From Siphonodentalium dalli (Eukaryota > Mollusca > Scaphopoda > Gadilida > Siphonodentaliidae), in NCBI GenBank assembly GCA_032622095.1, contig CP136069.1, forward strand, positions 162,741,043 through 162,805,042: a stretch of 64,000 nucleotides of DNA. Reading direction: 5' to 3'. The translations under genes were made by a program, and so were the position numbers. Below, one piece after another: positions 32,706 through 44,950 of this stretch (positions are counted from its first letter, which is position 1; every line of letters begins with the position of its first letter). The notes under the pieces were generated by a model. The model was not told the origin of the DNA. It saw nothing but the letters and a program-made list of their open reading frames with translations, and did not search any database.

Positions 32706-33472
32706 TCTATTATATATTTTGGAAGATCTGTGTGTGTGTGTGTGTGTGTGTGTTCGCGATGGACTCGAACACGGCTGGACCGATTTCGACCAAACTTGGT
32801 ACGGACACGTAATTCGACCCGGGAACGAACATGGGCCTATTGATTTTCAGATCCGAGGTCAACTTTTCACGTGCCGAGGTCAAATCTGTTTTTACGCTGT
32901 GTTACGGGACTTTCATTTGAGTTCGGTGCTTACAAATCGATTCGAAACAGCGCGAATAATAAAATGCCAGTCATAATAATGATACTGCGAGAATCTTTCG
33001 TGTTTCCTCTTTCCAACGATATATAATGCGTATGTATCCGTTTTAGTTATCTGCCTCAATTATCAAGAAGAAGTGGTACTATCTTCCATCAGGATAAAAA
33101 CAATGCGTAACTTCTATGACGTCGGTAGGGGTCATAACGTTAGATCACGTTAACGCTTAACCGGCCGATGCATTTAACTGTTTCAGACGTCTTGGCGATA
33201 TCTCGGGCACCGATGTAAATTTATCTTTACGTTGAAACTTGATAATTAATGAGCGTGTGTATATGAGGCGCGTTTATATACTTGAGTGGAAATCAAATCG
33301 GGTTAAACTGGCGGATGTTTTTGCATTGGGTATCTCGGTATCCGCTGGGCCGATTTCCCGGTATCCGCTGGGCCGATTTCCACCATTTTTGGGGTGTTGG
33401 TGTTTGACCCGACTTGACCTTCAAAATGGTAAATTCAAGGTCAAAGCCCGGACGAAGTCGGGTCACCTTCTA
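32706..33472 (+). mobile_element. Helitron-like element B2
   Basis: It starts TCTATTATATATTTTGG directly after CTAG, then a gtgt microsatellite and 'ggactcgaacacggctggac'. It includes a 24-bp duplication ('cggtatccgctgggccgatt', near 33337 and 33359) and the inverted pair 'cttgaccttcaaaatgg' and 'attcaaggtcaaag'. It ends 'gaagtcgggtcaccttcta', where the final G of CTAG and the next T appear lost at the junction. Confidence 0.6.
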
Positions 33473-33982
33473 TTATTATATATTTTGGAAGATCTGTGTG
33501 TGTGTCTGTTCGCGATGAACTCGAAAACGGCCGAGCCGATTTCGATGAAACTTGGTATGTGAGGGTATTTTCGGCCGGGAAGTGACATATACCTATTAAT
33601 TTGCCCGTGCGACGTGACCTTGACATCGGGTCATTTCAAGGTCAAACGCCCGAATATTACGGGATTTCGATGAAACTTGGTATGTGGGGCTACTTTCGGC
33701 CGTGGATTGGCATAGGCCTATTATTTTCCCCGTGCGACATGACCTTGACCTTGAAGTCGGTTCATTTCAAGGTTAAACGCCCTAATATCACGGGATTTCG
33801 ATGAAACTTGGTATGTGGGGTTACTTTCGGCCGGGGAGTGGCATAGGCCTATTAATTTGTCGGGTACTTTTCTCCGGGCAGTGTTTTGGACTGGTCAAAT
33901 CGTGACCCCACTTGACCTTCAAAATGGACAATTCAAGGTCAAAGCCCGGACGAAGTCGGGACGAAGTCGGGTCACCTTCTAG
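33473..33982 (+). mobile_element. Helitron-like element B3
   Basis: It starts ttattatatattttggaag, carries three tandem units beginning 'gatttcgatgaaacttgg' (33539, 33664 and 33796), several 'tgaccttga / tcaaggtca' motifs, a short duplication of 'acgaagtcggg', and ends CTAG at 33979-33982 followed by T. Confidence 0.6.
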
Positions 33983-33994
33983 TACCATATAAAA

Positions 33995-34513
33995 CGGAAC
34001 CAATAAAGAGCGTTTATTGATCTCATTACATGACCGCAAATGGAAGTTTCTGTCGGCTAGCTGCACTTTCTCATCTTTTTTCATCTAGTTGACGGAACAC
34101 CACTGTCGTTTAGGAAGGTTTTTAGTTCGCTGGCAGTACATCGGCTCAAGTTCATTTTGATTTTGTTTCGTCAACTGGCCATGCTTCTACTTTATATACC
34201 CCATAAAACTTTCGTTAGATGTGCTCACTTGTGTTTCAACAATTCACGGAACCAATAAAGAGCGTTTATTGTTCTCATTACATGACCGCAAACGGAAGTT
34301 TCTGTTGGTGTGCCAACTCGTCTAGCTGCACTTTCTCATCTTTTTTCATCTAGTTGACGGAACACCACGGTCGTTTAGGAAGGTTTTTAGCTCGCTGTCT
34401 GTACATCGGCTGAAGTTCATTTTGATTTTGTTTCGTCAACTGATCATGCTTCTACTTTATATACCCCATAAACCTTTCGTTAGATGTGCTCACTTGTGTT
34501 TCAACAATTCACC
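33995..34513. repeat. Tandem duplication, unit about 252 bp, two copies
   Basis: 'cggaaccaataaagagcgtt' begins at 33995 and 34247. The copies are parallel through 'catctagttgacggaacacc' and 'ttgtgtttcaacaattca'; the second has a short extra segment near 34305. It lies inside the THAP-bearing element, after the Helitron-like array. Confidence 0.9.
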
Positions 34514-34550
34514 GAAAGTGACGTCGTATCATGTATACTAAACATGTGTG

Positions 34551-34555
<5 letters not shown>

Positions 34556-34612
<57 letters not shown>
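34556..34612. repeat. (TA)n microsatellite
   Basis: About 57 bp of uninterrupted TA repeats. Confidence 0.95.
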
Positions 34613-34616
<4 letters not shown>

Positions 34617-35749
34617 GAATTTGGCATGAACTGCGTGCTCACCAAAGAATCATAATAGGCTATAACACCCCGTGATGTTTTACTTGACGCTATCAACTTT
34701 CAAAAGAGGAAGTTTGAACACGTTTTGTATTGTTTGTTTTCTTTTTGCCTAGAACAAATCCAATGATTGCGTCCATTAAAAAACCTTGCACAAAATCGCC
34801 GGTACACGATAAAGAGCGTTTTGATTTATAATCGATTTTACTCTTTTTCAAAACTGATGTATATTGTTTTGTGAGTGCTCATTGGTCACGCTATTTATTT
34901 GACGTAGTTTTTGTCTGTTATATTTGAACATTTGTTACACAGGCTGCACGATTATTAACTTCAACTGATAAGCGCCGACTAATACGCGCGCCACAGTTTG
35001 TCTCAAATAAATTGTTATAAAAACACAGGTTTATGGCCGCGGACATAAGCCGATTAAGTGTGATGTAATTTATCCATGAACTTGACAAATGGAGATTCTA
35101 TCACCATTCGACACGAAAATGGGACATGTTTCATTTTCGTCGAACACGAAAAAACTAATTTATTGTCGGCAGTTTCGGCAATCTGGGGGTTAATTAATCC
35201 CATAATACACGAAACTCCTTTACGATCTTCCGATAGGACTAAGTTCACTCTATGTTCTCTGAAAAAATGGTGTGAATATTCCCGATAGAACTATTTTTAT
35301 CAGACGTTTTGTAACACCTTAAAACATTGAGCAGTTAACGCAATTTTCTTAATTTTCGTACTATTTCGTCGCATAAAATCAATAAAAATAAGATGAGCAA
35401 CAGAAAATATTTTTGAACATTCTAGAAGGGGTATATGTCCCTGATATATGTTTAAAACTATAAAAGATGACAAAGTTATAATTAGTTTAGTAGACCCACT
35501 CTAAATCTCCCATAGTAAATGCATGCCGCCGTAAAGCACATGGCTTTGTTTGGATACTTTCTGTCCCGGCATGCAACAGTCATAATGGTTGTCTGTAGAC
35601 TTACTAACACTGAACTGAGGTCGGCCTAATCGGGACACACCAATATTATTCCTCGACAAGATCCCATCTGAGATGATCCTGAACATGCCTGTGAATTTTT
35701 AAAACATTCCTCCAACAAATGTGTGATGTAGGTTGTGCCGATTGATTTA

Positions 35750-36360
35750 AATATAAAATTCAATACGGCTGCTGGCGGCCATGTTTTTTAACGAATTTTG
35801 GTGGGGAAAAATTTACGGCTCCCATTTATAGAGGCCAACCAGAATATTCTTATGGATTTTGGTGACTATAGGATGGGGTGTGGTCTGTAGGGTTTGATGA
35901 AAGATTTAGTCAAACAGGTAAAATTAATTTTCACACTAATTAACTCCGGATGATAACTTGATTATTATTTGACATAATTTGATGATACATGGTATATAAG
36001 GCCTTCATATGAGAAAGTTCCGATCAAGTTCGAATTTGGATCTGGTCCGACCATTTCTGAACGAGTTATGCCCTTTTCGAAATTTTGCCAACGAGGAGAA
36101 ATATTTTTTAGACTTAGAATTTACTGATTATTCTGGTTTCTAATCAAATAAAACCAGGTATGTCAGAAACATAGACAGTTGTATGCGAACTTTGGTTTAG
36201 TGTTTGTTCCCAGAATCAAACTGTTCATTTCTTCAAAAGACAGCTGGCCAAAACAAAGCCACCTTTTGCTGGGGACAATGTAACCTTTTATGAGACGAAG
36301 TCTCCGGTGGAACTACAATCATCACTCCCCGTACCTCCATCGACATCTTTGGTTTGGTGA
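35750..36360. repeat. Family J and family H repeat copies
   Basis: 35750-35920 contains inverted family J phrases ('gctgctggcggccatgtttt', 'aaaatttacggctcccat'). 35935-36360 is a copy of the 3490-4110 repeat: 'ccggatgataactt', 'acgagttatgccctttt', 'aaccaggtatgtcagaaac' and 'cccagaatcaaactgttcat'. Confidence 0.55.
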
Positions 36361-36564
36361 TCGCTAGGTGACTTGGATTTAAATTTGTCCAAATGGGATC
36401 GCCAGGTGAAATTGGGGAGAAAATAAAAGTCGTGGACATATTAACACTTTCCTTGAATGAATGCTTTAATAAACTCAATCGTGAGTTAACACGCGTTAGA
36501 GTTGACAAACATATTTACACTATTTACTTATAATAATGCTGTATGGTCACCAACCTATATACCA

Positions 36565-37010
36565 TCATCGTCGACGTATTCGTCGTCGTCGTCGTCGTCG
36601 TCGTCATCATCATCATCATCATCAACAACAACCTCCAACTTTTTCTTCTAAAAAAACAACATGCCTATTTGTCTTATATTTGGCATGAACTCACTGGAAT
36701 TGTTGAAATGGGATCCATCGGTTATCAACGTCATCATCGTCATTGTCGTCGTCAGCATTATCGTCATCATCATCATAATCATCATCAATATCATCGTCGT
36801 CATTATCATCATCACCATCATCATAATCATCGCCAATATCATCAATAGCATCGTCTCACCATCATCAATATCATCGTCGTCATTATCATCATCATCGCCA
36901 ATATCATAATCATCGCCAATATCATCAATATCATTAATATCATCGTCGTCATTATCATCATGATCATCATGATCATCATTCTCATTATCATCATCATCAA
37001 AAAAACCAAC
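36565..37010. repeat. (ATC/GTC)n trinucleotide tract
   Basis: Long interrupted arrays of tcatca, tcgtcg and atcatc, with phrases like 'aatatcatcgtcgtcattat' repeated several times. His-rich and Ile-rich open frames result from this and are not genes. 'tggcatgaactcactgg' (36683) and 'tggcatggactcactggga' (37031) mark a duplication around the tract. Confidence 0.9.
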
Positions 37011-37296
37011 AGGCCTATTTATCTTATATTTGGCATGGACTCACTGGGATACAAAATTGTTGAAATGGGATCCATCGGTCAACAAGGGACTGGGCTAGGG
37101 GACGTATCAAATTGCTGTCCAATGAAATAACTGAAAACTCATTAAAAATTCTACTTCTTTGGGACCACCTAAACTATTACTATGACATATGGCGACGTGA
37201 AGGGTCCATGGATAGTTGGGATTTACACATGTAATGTGGTCGGATCGACAGTAACCAGGGGCAGAGTTAGATTTAACATAGTGTTAACATAGTGAA

Positions 37297-37488
37297 CCCA
37301 ATTAACATAGAGCTCTTCTCAGCAAAAATGACACCAATCTACCTAATTCGTGATCAATAACACCATGTTGTAAAGAGTCTGGACTATGCTCTCCAGTACT
37401 CTGAGACTCTTTACAGCATCGTGTTATTGATCACGAATTAGGTAGATTGGTGTCATTTTTGCCGAGAAGAGCTCTATGTTAATTGGGT
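37297..37488. repeat. Long near-perfect hairpin, arms of about 85 bp
   Basis: The left arm 37297-37380 and right arm 37404-37488 pair almost fully, for example 'aatctacctaattcgtgatc' with 'gatcacgaattaggtagatt'. The loop is about 23 nt. This is a recent foldback or MITE insertion. Ends 'acccaattaac / gttaattgggt' mark the element borders. Confidence 0.85.
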
Positions 37489-38410
37489 ACAGATAATTTA
37501 ATGGTGCTAGCTTGACAACAAGGTGTTATATAGATTGACATGTATATGACTTAATGACTTCCCATTCAGTTATTTTTGTAACTACTTTTTCATAAAAAAA
37601 ACGCATTCCACTAATTGATTCAACATGTTTATTATGTTGCTGTTGCAAAAAAAAAAGCTTTGATATGTTGTGAGATATGATTTAGCAGTTTTCAGTTCAG
37701 ATTTCCAAATTATTTCACACCAGGCCGAACCATGGTCCGATCGGTAGGACCTGGTTTCTTTCCCGGTAGCCAGTCAAATACTCATACAAATTAAAACAAG
37801 AACAAATCGAGGCCTGTCAGGAACCAGTTGGAAAATTTGAAGCCAATGGGTGTGTGTAAATTGAATGACGCGAACTTGGTAGTTTTTCCCAGTTCGGAGG
37901 ATTGTGCAGTTCGTATTGCATGTTGGAGACCACGCCACAACAGATACCATCTAGGCAAGACACATGGATACAACTTATGCCACATACAGTGAATATTTGA
38001 TAGTTAGTTTATTAGTAAGTAACCCTTTACCTGCCAGCATTTCAACAATTGCTTTGTTTTTCCATATTACACTAAATATAACCAGAGCTGTCAATCATGT
38101 GTACTTGTGGAGATAAAATGTTTCATTCAAATCACGTGCATATGTTTTGGCCGGATTCTGCATGATAATTGGCTCAGTGGGTATTTATTATTTATTATTC
38201 CAACATATTTGCTTTGTCTCTATTGTGTTGGCCATATAGGTCAATTATTCGATTGAAAAGACCACCTGAAGCAGGGGGGGGTCGCGCACAAAAATTCCAT
38301 ATATAGGGCGGGGGTGGGTGGGTCATTTGGACCCGGAAAAAATGCGTAAATGACCAAAAATGCTAATTTTTTCCTCCACTTAAAATCACTGTTTTTGTGC
38401 TCATGTAATC
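37489..38410. other. No gene recognised
   Basis: AT-rich DNA with a G-run near 38274-38280. A phrase near 37724-37785 ('accatggtccgatcggtagg') weakly resembles 58730-58795. No exon is supported. Confidence 0.4.
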
Positions 38411-40103
38411 TGTTAATATCAACCATATGACACACTAGGCTATTTAAAACATACAAACCAGAACTAACTACCATTTAGGGGTGTATGTATGCTGATGTAT
38501 GTCAAAATTAATGTACCAGATTTCGACGGATGAAAGATATATTATATATATATAAACAAATCATATAACAAACATTAAAACACAAGAACAAACATTTATA
38601 ATATGCATATCCAAGATAGCCTTTCAATTGGATGTCAAAGTGTATGTTATAGCTATATATATATACACACATGTGTATCCCTTTAAGGGTTTGAACAAAA
38701 TATAAAGCTGAGTTTATATTGATGAATTCTGTGATGAATTTTGCAATTACTTTTGACAAATTTGTTTACTGTTATAACACAATTATATGCTCAGACACCA
38801 CCAGTCGACAATGCTTGCATATAAGCATAATTATGAAATGATTACCATCTTCTGTTCTTAATCCACATAATGGATATTATTTGTTATCAAGATAAACTTG
38901 ATGATACAGGATGATACAAACAAAAATAACAATTCCACTATATTCCACTGGTTTAAAACTATAAAACAAAATAACTCATACAAAAAGTTCAGTACTATTT
39001 GGATAACAATATGAAAGCTTAGCCTTTTGTGATATTAATTCAACCACAGTTATTATTCACAAGTCTAAGCAGTTACGTACTGTACAGATACATGTAGTAA
39101 GGTAGTATATCTTGGAGTTCCAGTTATTTGACTGCCAATACATATGGTATTGTAATTATTAGTTGCTTGTTCATTATTGGTTGCTTTGATATTCAATTTA
39201 GGATATAGCAGGAAAGAGCAATGTAACTATAAAAGTAGCTTTTGGTATTAAAGTCTCAACTTATTCCATATGCAACATAAAGCTAGAATATAAACATGAC
39301 TAATATGAACTTTATTCTTGAAACTAATTATAAATCATACTAACCTGGATCAAACTGCACAGGTAATCTATGCAACTCTCTTCATGCAAACTTTCTCAGA
39401 GTCACATATCTTAACTGGACAGTCTGATCCAGGATGCTTGTTCTTATAATGGGTTTCCATGTGATATCTCCGCTGGCTTTAAACTAAAGTTTATACTCTG
39501 ATAATAAATTAATTATACTACCAATTCTTCACTAATATTGGTATATGTCCATCTGCACACCAACATGACATACATACATCTATTTAGACTGTGAACTGCT
39601 GTGAGTGTGACTTTCCTTGGGTCCCATCATACCCATGCATGTGCAGATATATATCACAGAAATAGGGGAGATGAAATTTGTTCTACCCCTATTACTACAG
39701 TATTACTATTGGGCCTTGGCTGCAAAACATCTTATACTATTGTTATATAAAAGAATATGAAGTTATTGAGGATATCAGGATATGTATTACCTCATAATTA
39801 TTATGTTTTATGGCATTATGCCCAATGTTTTAAGTGCATGCATTCAGCATTTCCACATTTTATACTAATAGAATTATCTCCCTTTAGAGCAGTTCAGAGG
39901 TTTATTAAAATGCTGGGAATAGTATTAAATAATAAGAAACGGAACAATTCTTTGCTAGGCTATGATTTGGTTTATATTTTATGTTTTTTGTAAGATTTTG
40001 GGGGGTGGGTCCCAAAAATTGGGCGGAAAAAAAAGGAAAAAATTGCAGGTAGAGGGGTGGTGGGTCCCCGAGACCTATATATGTAAATTTTTTCCGCGAC
40101 CCC
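38411..40103. repeat. Long dispersed repeat, copy 2 (family I)
   Basis: It is collinear with and nearly identical to 15833-17605. Compared with copy 1 it lacks 77 bp (copy-1 positions 16871-16947), which removes the first half of the zinc-finger-like ORF, and it has small indels ('ggatgatacaggatgataca' duplicated near 38901, and a longer C-run at the end). The few differences indicate a recent duplication or transposition. Confidence 0.85.
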
Positions 40104-41083
40104 CCCCCCCCCTGCCTGAAGCCAGATTTAATATTCCTCTAAATTAATTCAATTAGACACTGAGTGTATATGTTAATGTGAACACTTTATTTTTAAGCTG
40201 AATATGGAAACACCGACATTACGACTGGGGGAGGGGTGGATGAATTGAGTGGGGTATAGATGAGGTTGCACCGTTGCGGTTTACTCCCGCAATGGCGCTT
40301 TACACAAAAAATAGGTGGGAATGGTTCATATAGTTTGATTTTACAACCAGTATTCAGTGGATAGTTTGTTATTTTAGACCAACAGTCACATATTTTCCTT
40401 CTTTCGGACCGATATGGCCACATTTGGAAACATTCTAACTTTAAGAGGAATGTCAGGTTGGAAATTTCCAACAGTCGGAGAGGTCAAGTATCAATTGTAA
40501 ACTTTCAACCTAAGTGGGTGTCTAAACGGAATTTCGAGAACTTTGGGCTGTGGTCTGGCTATGGTCGGAAATTGGACAGGGTGTGCAACTAGATATTTCA
40601 AGGTGGACAGACAACCAACCCGTCAAACGGACATCATCTAGCTGTGCCCCTCCTTAAAGTGATTTTGACACGTACTGTGTCGTGGTCTTCAGATTTCCAG
40701 TATCCTCGGTCTTTACAGTCAGGTGATCGACTCAACCGTACTGTTATTGACTGTCTTTAAAAAAAATATATATGAGTAAATCCCAGAATTTCCATTCCTA
40801 TCTACCCAAGGATGAACATCATACAATAATACAGGAATGTTGTTTATATTTCAATGTTCATACTATTCAAAGTATACTAGAAACAGATATATGAGCTGAC
40901 ATTAACACTGTCACAGCAGTCTAGTCAGGTCCAGTCCTCTGTGGTCCGGTTATCATGCCTGTACAAGTCCAAATCGGTCCGATCCACCTGTATCTGAAAA
41001 CAATTGCTTAGTTTTAACAAATAATGCAATAAAAGTTATATAACACTTGAAAATAAAGTCCACGCAGTAGAAATTATGTTCTT
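40104..41083. other. No gene recognised
   Basis: This begins with the poly-C run ending family I copy 2. The remainder is unique-looking sequence with no supported exon. Confidence 0.4.
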
Positions 41084-41659
41084 TAATAATATATGTATAG
41101 CACACGCTGCCCCGTTACATTTAATAATATCTGTATAGCACACGCTGTCCCGTTACATTTAATAATATCTGTATAGCACACGCTGTCCCGTTACATTTAA
41201 TAATATCTGTATAGCACACGCTGCCCCGTTACATTTAATAATATCTGTATAGCACACGCTGCCCCGTTACATTTAATAATATATGTATAGCACACGCTGT
41301 CCCGTTACATTTAATAATATCTGTATAGCACACGCTGCCCCGTTACATTTAATAATATCTGTATAGCACACGCTGTCCCGTTACATTTAATAATATCTGT
41401 ATAGCACACGCTGCCCCGTTACATTTAATAATATCTGTATAGCACACGCTGCCCCGTTACATTTAATAATATCTGTATAGCACACGCTGCCCCGTTACAT
41501 TTAATAATATATGTATAGCACACGCTGCCCCGTTACATTTAATAATATCTGTATAGCACACGCTGTCCCGTTACATTTAATAATATCTGTATAGCACACG
41601 CTGCCCCGTTACATTTAATAATATCTGTATAGCACACGCTGTCCCGTTACATTTAATTG
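41084..41659. repeat. 38-bp minisatellite, 15 copies
   Basis: The motif 'cacacgctg' occurs at 41101 and every 38 bp to 41633, giving 15 units of the type 'ttaataatatctgtatagca' plus 'cacacgctg[c/t]cccgttaca'. A C/T variant distinguishes units: C,T,T,C,C,T,C,T,C,C,C,C,T,C,T. Units 1, 6 and 12 have 'atatg' instead of 'atctg'. There are no variable spacers. Confidence 0.97.
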
Positions 41660-42377
41660 TCACACTGCATTAAATAGTTCACAGTCTATATATATATGTA
41701 ATTTAAATATATATAGTTTAAACATTTGTAGCCCACATTTCACACACGAGCAATGTTGTTGAGAAATGAGGTTATCTTTAAATTGTGTTTGAATGGGTAT
41801 GACTTGGTACCTGTGTATTTTTCCAATGGTTTGCAGATATCCCAACAACAACAACAACAACAACAACATGCAACTGTTATCGACATCAACAGCATAATTT
41901 AGTATGTACTTTAGGCTAATGCTGGCACTGGCACTAATACTGGCACTGTCGTACTATACTGACAGTCTGGGAATGTATATTTCTCATTAATACGAAACGC
42001 GAAGGCGATTTATCGCGATGACAATTTACGAAAGATAAGGCCTAGTTCTACAAAGGGAAATTAATGTCAAATCATACACGCGACGGGACATTGTTCACTT
42101 TAATCAGCACATCTAGCTGTCAATTTGTTAATAACTACAACAATAGAACAATATTGACCGATCAACCATGCCCGGTCCGCACCCCTAGCTGACATTGGCA
42201 TCATGAATATAAGCCTTAACATTTTATTAAATTATAGTCTTTTTTGTCTTTAAACATGGAATTGGAAAATAATTTACATGACATTGGAAAAATCTGTGGT
42301 ATAGGGGCTCAAACCCACCTACCCGCCCGGACCTTTTATCCTGGAGTTTTTTCGCGACCACCTGATTTTCTCACAAA
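41660..42377. other. No gene recognised; (CAA)n at about 41844-41868
   Basis: AT-rich sequence with a short CAA microsatellite and a repeated 'ctggcactg / ctggcactaatactggca' phrase near 41921-41949. Confidence 0.4.
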
Positions 42378-42470
42378 GGGAGCCTCGCATATATAAGATA
42401 ATGCACTGGCTTACATGGTCAAGGTAAATATTGTTAACCCAATGTATTATCTTATATATGCGAGGCTCCC
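42378..42470. repeat. Hairpin with 32-bp arms
   Basis: 'gggagcctcgcatatataag' plus 'ataatgcactgg' pairs with 'ccaatgtattat' plus 'cttatatatgcgaggctccc', with a loop of about 29 nt. 'gataatgcattggc' recurs just outside at 42499. Foldback remnant. Confidence 0.75.
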
Positions 42471-43708
42471 TGTGGGAGACTCGTAGATAAACGAGAGATA
42501 ATGCATTGGCACAGGGTTTTCGCAAAATTTCAGGAAGCTCCATTCATGGAAGAGTTGGGGTTGTCAGTGCACGAAAATTAATTCAATAACCTTTCAGCGT
42601 TACTGGGAATTGGAACTTGATACCCGATTAAATGCCGAACAAAGCGGACAACACTGTGAAATAACCAGAATATGATACATCGGCAATATGTAGAAATGCA
42701 TTCAAACTCATTCAAATGTGATTGATATTAAATATAGGTCCGGGCCGACGGTAACCAGCATATCGGGAAGACGCGCGTATGCACCAGGATGTTCTGACAA
42801 TTGAACCGATAAGAGCGATTTATAAATCACCACCGTCAACATTCATATAGGTCCAATAATCAGAAGGAACACCAGGTAAGTGCGATTGTAGCGACACCAA
42901 ATACTTGGAATTTCCGCTGAAATGCAACTTTGAAGGGACACTCAAATTGAACATATATCATTTTGTTATGCACGTTCTGGGGATAAAATAAGTTCCAATA
43001 TATTATTTCGTTATTTCAAGATAAATATATCATTATGTCCTGCTAATGTACTATAGATCATGTATGTCTGAGTAGTGGCTGATAACTTCGGCGAGTTATA
43101 TATATGCCTTCGCTTCCATATTATTTTATATCTTCCCGGCTGTCCAGAATTCACGTTGCTATCACAATATATTTAAACTCATTATATGCATTCAGTATTT
43201 AACTTTATACAAGGCATTGGTCGTTTTAAATAATATCAAGTTACTTGGAGCTCACCCCAATAATGTTGCACAGAACCAACTTTCAGCGTTTGGTTGGAAC
43301 AGGTAGAATATTATCAAAACTGACCTCTGATTTGTAAATGCTGATGCTTTAAATGATAACGGCAAGTGTGAGGCCTGGGTATTGATTGTGCTAAGTCCCA
43401 TGAATTTTGGATGCATGAAAGTTGGTCTCACACTGTAGGTATCGCACGACTCTCCGTCACACGTACACAACTATGATAATCACGTACAGTACCCGAATGG
43501 GATAAAACTATATCATCTAATTTATATATCAGTATGGAGCAATGTAGGCAATTATCCAAAGATGAAAAGTACAAGGATTAGAAAGCCACACAGTTAGAAG
43601 ACGTGCTCAAAATTTCATATACTCAGTTGCTCAGGCATTAGAATGATGCTTGGTCATACTAAAGTTGTCCCTTTCGCTGATGCTGATCCATTTCAACCAA
43701 CGGGATCA
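42471..43708. other. No gene recognised
   Basis: No exon, tandem repeat or hairpin is convincing in this interval. Confidence 0.4.
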
Positions 43709-44950
43709 CAGTGGATCAACGGACACGAACCAAAACCGGAAGTCGTAGATTTCGAGGTGGAGAAATATCTGTCGACAAATATTTGTTGACATTTTTGGAC
43801 GGTTTTTTGGGAAAATAAACGCTTGGATACCATATCTGACCAACTGAAGGTGAGTGAATATTTCTTCGCTAATGTTCGGACACCGACGATCAATTTAAGT
43901 CAGTTGCCATTGTTCGATCGCGGAAAAAATGTCATTTAATCATCGCCGCGAGACGATTTCTTCCCCAAAATATCCCAGAAAATCATACTTTTCACATTCA
44001 TCGCAGACAACTGTCGCAACAACCTATACACCGATCGAAAGTCCTGTTTTCCTCCCACAAATGCATATTTTGAGTATTTTCACGGACTGTCTCAAAATTC
44101 CAAATTTCATCTTTTGATGTAGGTACCCACCTCGAAAATACTGTCCGGTTAGTCCCGAAAAATTTAATCATTAGTTGTAAAAAATCTGTCCGCTTAGTCG
44201 TGATTTTGCTGAGGTCTGCCATCTTCAATTTCTGGTCGAAAAAGCAATTTTGCCGCAGATGATGGGCGTTTCATTTGACTTTTGCGTGGCCACAATGGTT
44301 CTGGGTGTCCATAATGTTGTATATGTCTCCTGGTACAACATAACATCCAGGCGGTGACTTATATATATAACTGAACTGTAACCTGTAACTGAAATCCAAC
44401 TACGAAGTACATGTTCGGTAAACATATAACTTTTGATGTATGTCATATTGTTAACTCTGTCTTGTCATCACTCTCGGAAGGCCGACATAAAAAAAAAATG
44501 ATTTACATCCAACGTTTTTCAGAAAAATGCAGCGGTGTGCCGATGTTTACCCTTTATATTTGATTATACACTCGCAACGAGTTGTGGCCCACAACTTGCG
44601 GGGTTATACAGGAAGCAGCTTGTTCGTACGACGTCCTTTCGTGGATGCAATTTTCCGAGTTTTTATTCCTAAGTTTTGCGGTCATTTGTTTTTTTTGGCT
44701 TGGCATATATATATATTTAGTACCATGGGAACATGCGAACATATAAGAATATGAAATATGTCAGACCTTTTTGTGTGGAGTTATATGACATTTTTCGACT
44801 TAGAAAATTATTGTTTTCAATATTCAGCAATGGTTAAAACAATAATGAGGAGGGGACAAAAACATACAGTCGGAGGGGTGTACAGCTATATCTGTTACTA
44901 ATATTAGCTTAAGTTCAAGTCCACTAAGCGATATTATTTTATAATTCCAG

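Larger units (their letters stand above)
30045..35580 (+). mobile_element. Long terminal-inverted-repeat element enclosing a THAP exon (P-element-like)
   Basis: Arms of about 430 bp at 30045-30480 and 35150-35580 are inverted copies: 'catgctgggacagaaagtat' on the left against 'atactttctgtcccggcatg' on the right. They share 'aaacaaagcca', 'catagtaaatgcat'-type sequence, 'gggacatatacccctt' and 'ttgattttatgcgacgaaat'. Inside lies one THAP-like exon (30867-30925), then Helitron-like insertions (31046-33982), a 252-bp duplication and other sequence. THAP domains start P-element-type transposases (family knowledge). No other transposase exon survives. No clear 8-bp target duplication is seen. Confidence 0.6.

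Noticed and set aside
30045-35580. Polinton/Maverick element
   Set aside because: The span is too short, and no DNA polymerase B, integrase or capsid-like frames occur between the inverted repeats.
36543-36909. His-rich and Ile-rich open frames
   Set aside because: They are translations of the (ATC/GTC)n tract.
37297-37488. microRNA precursor
   Set aside because: Arms are about 85 bp and nearly perfect, with no mismatched mature/star pattern; foldback MITE is simpler.
41084-41659. Regular 38-bp repeats resembling a CRISPR array
   Set aside because: Units are directly adjacent with no variable spacers, the context is a eukaryotic genome, and no cas genes are present. It is a minisatellite.
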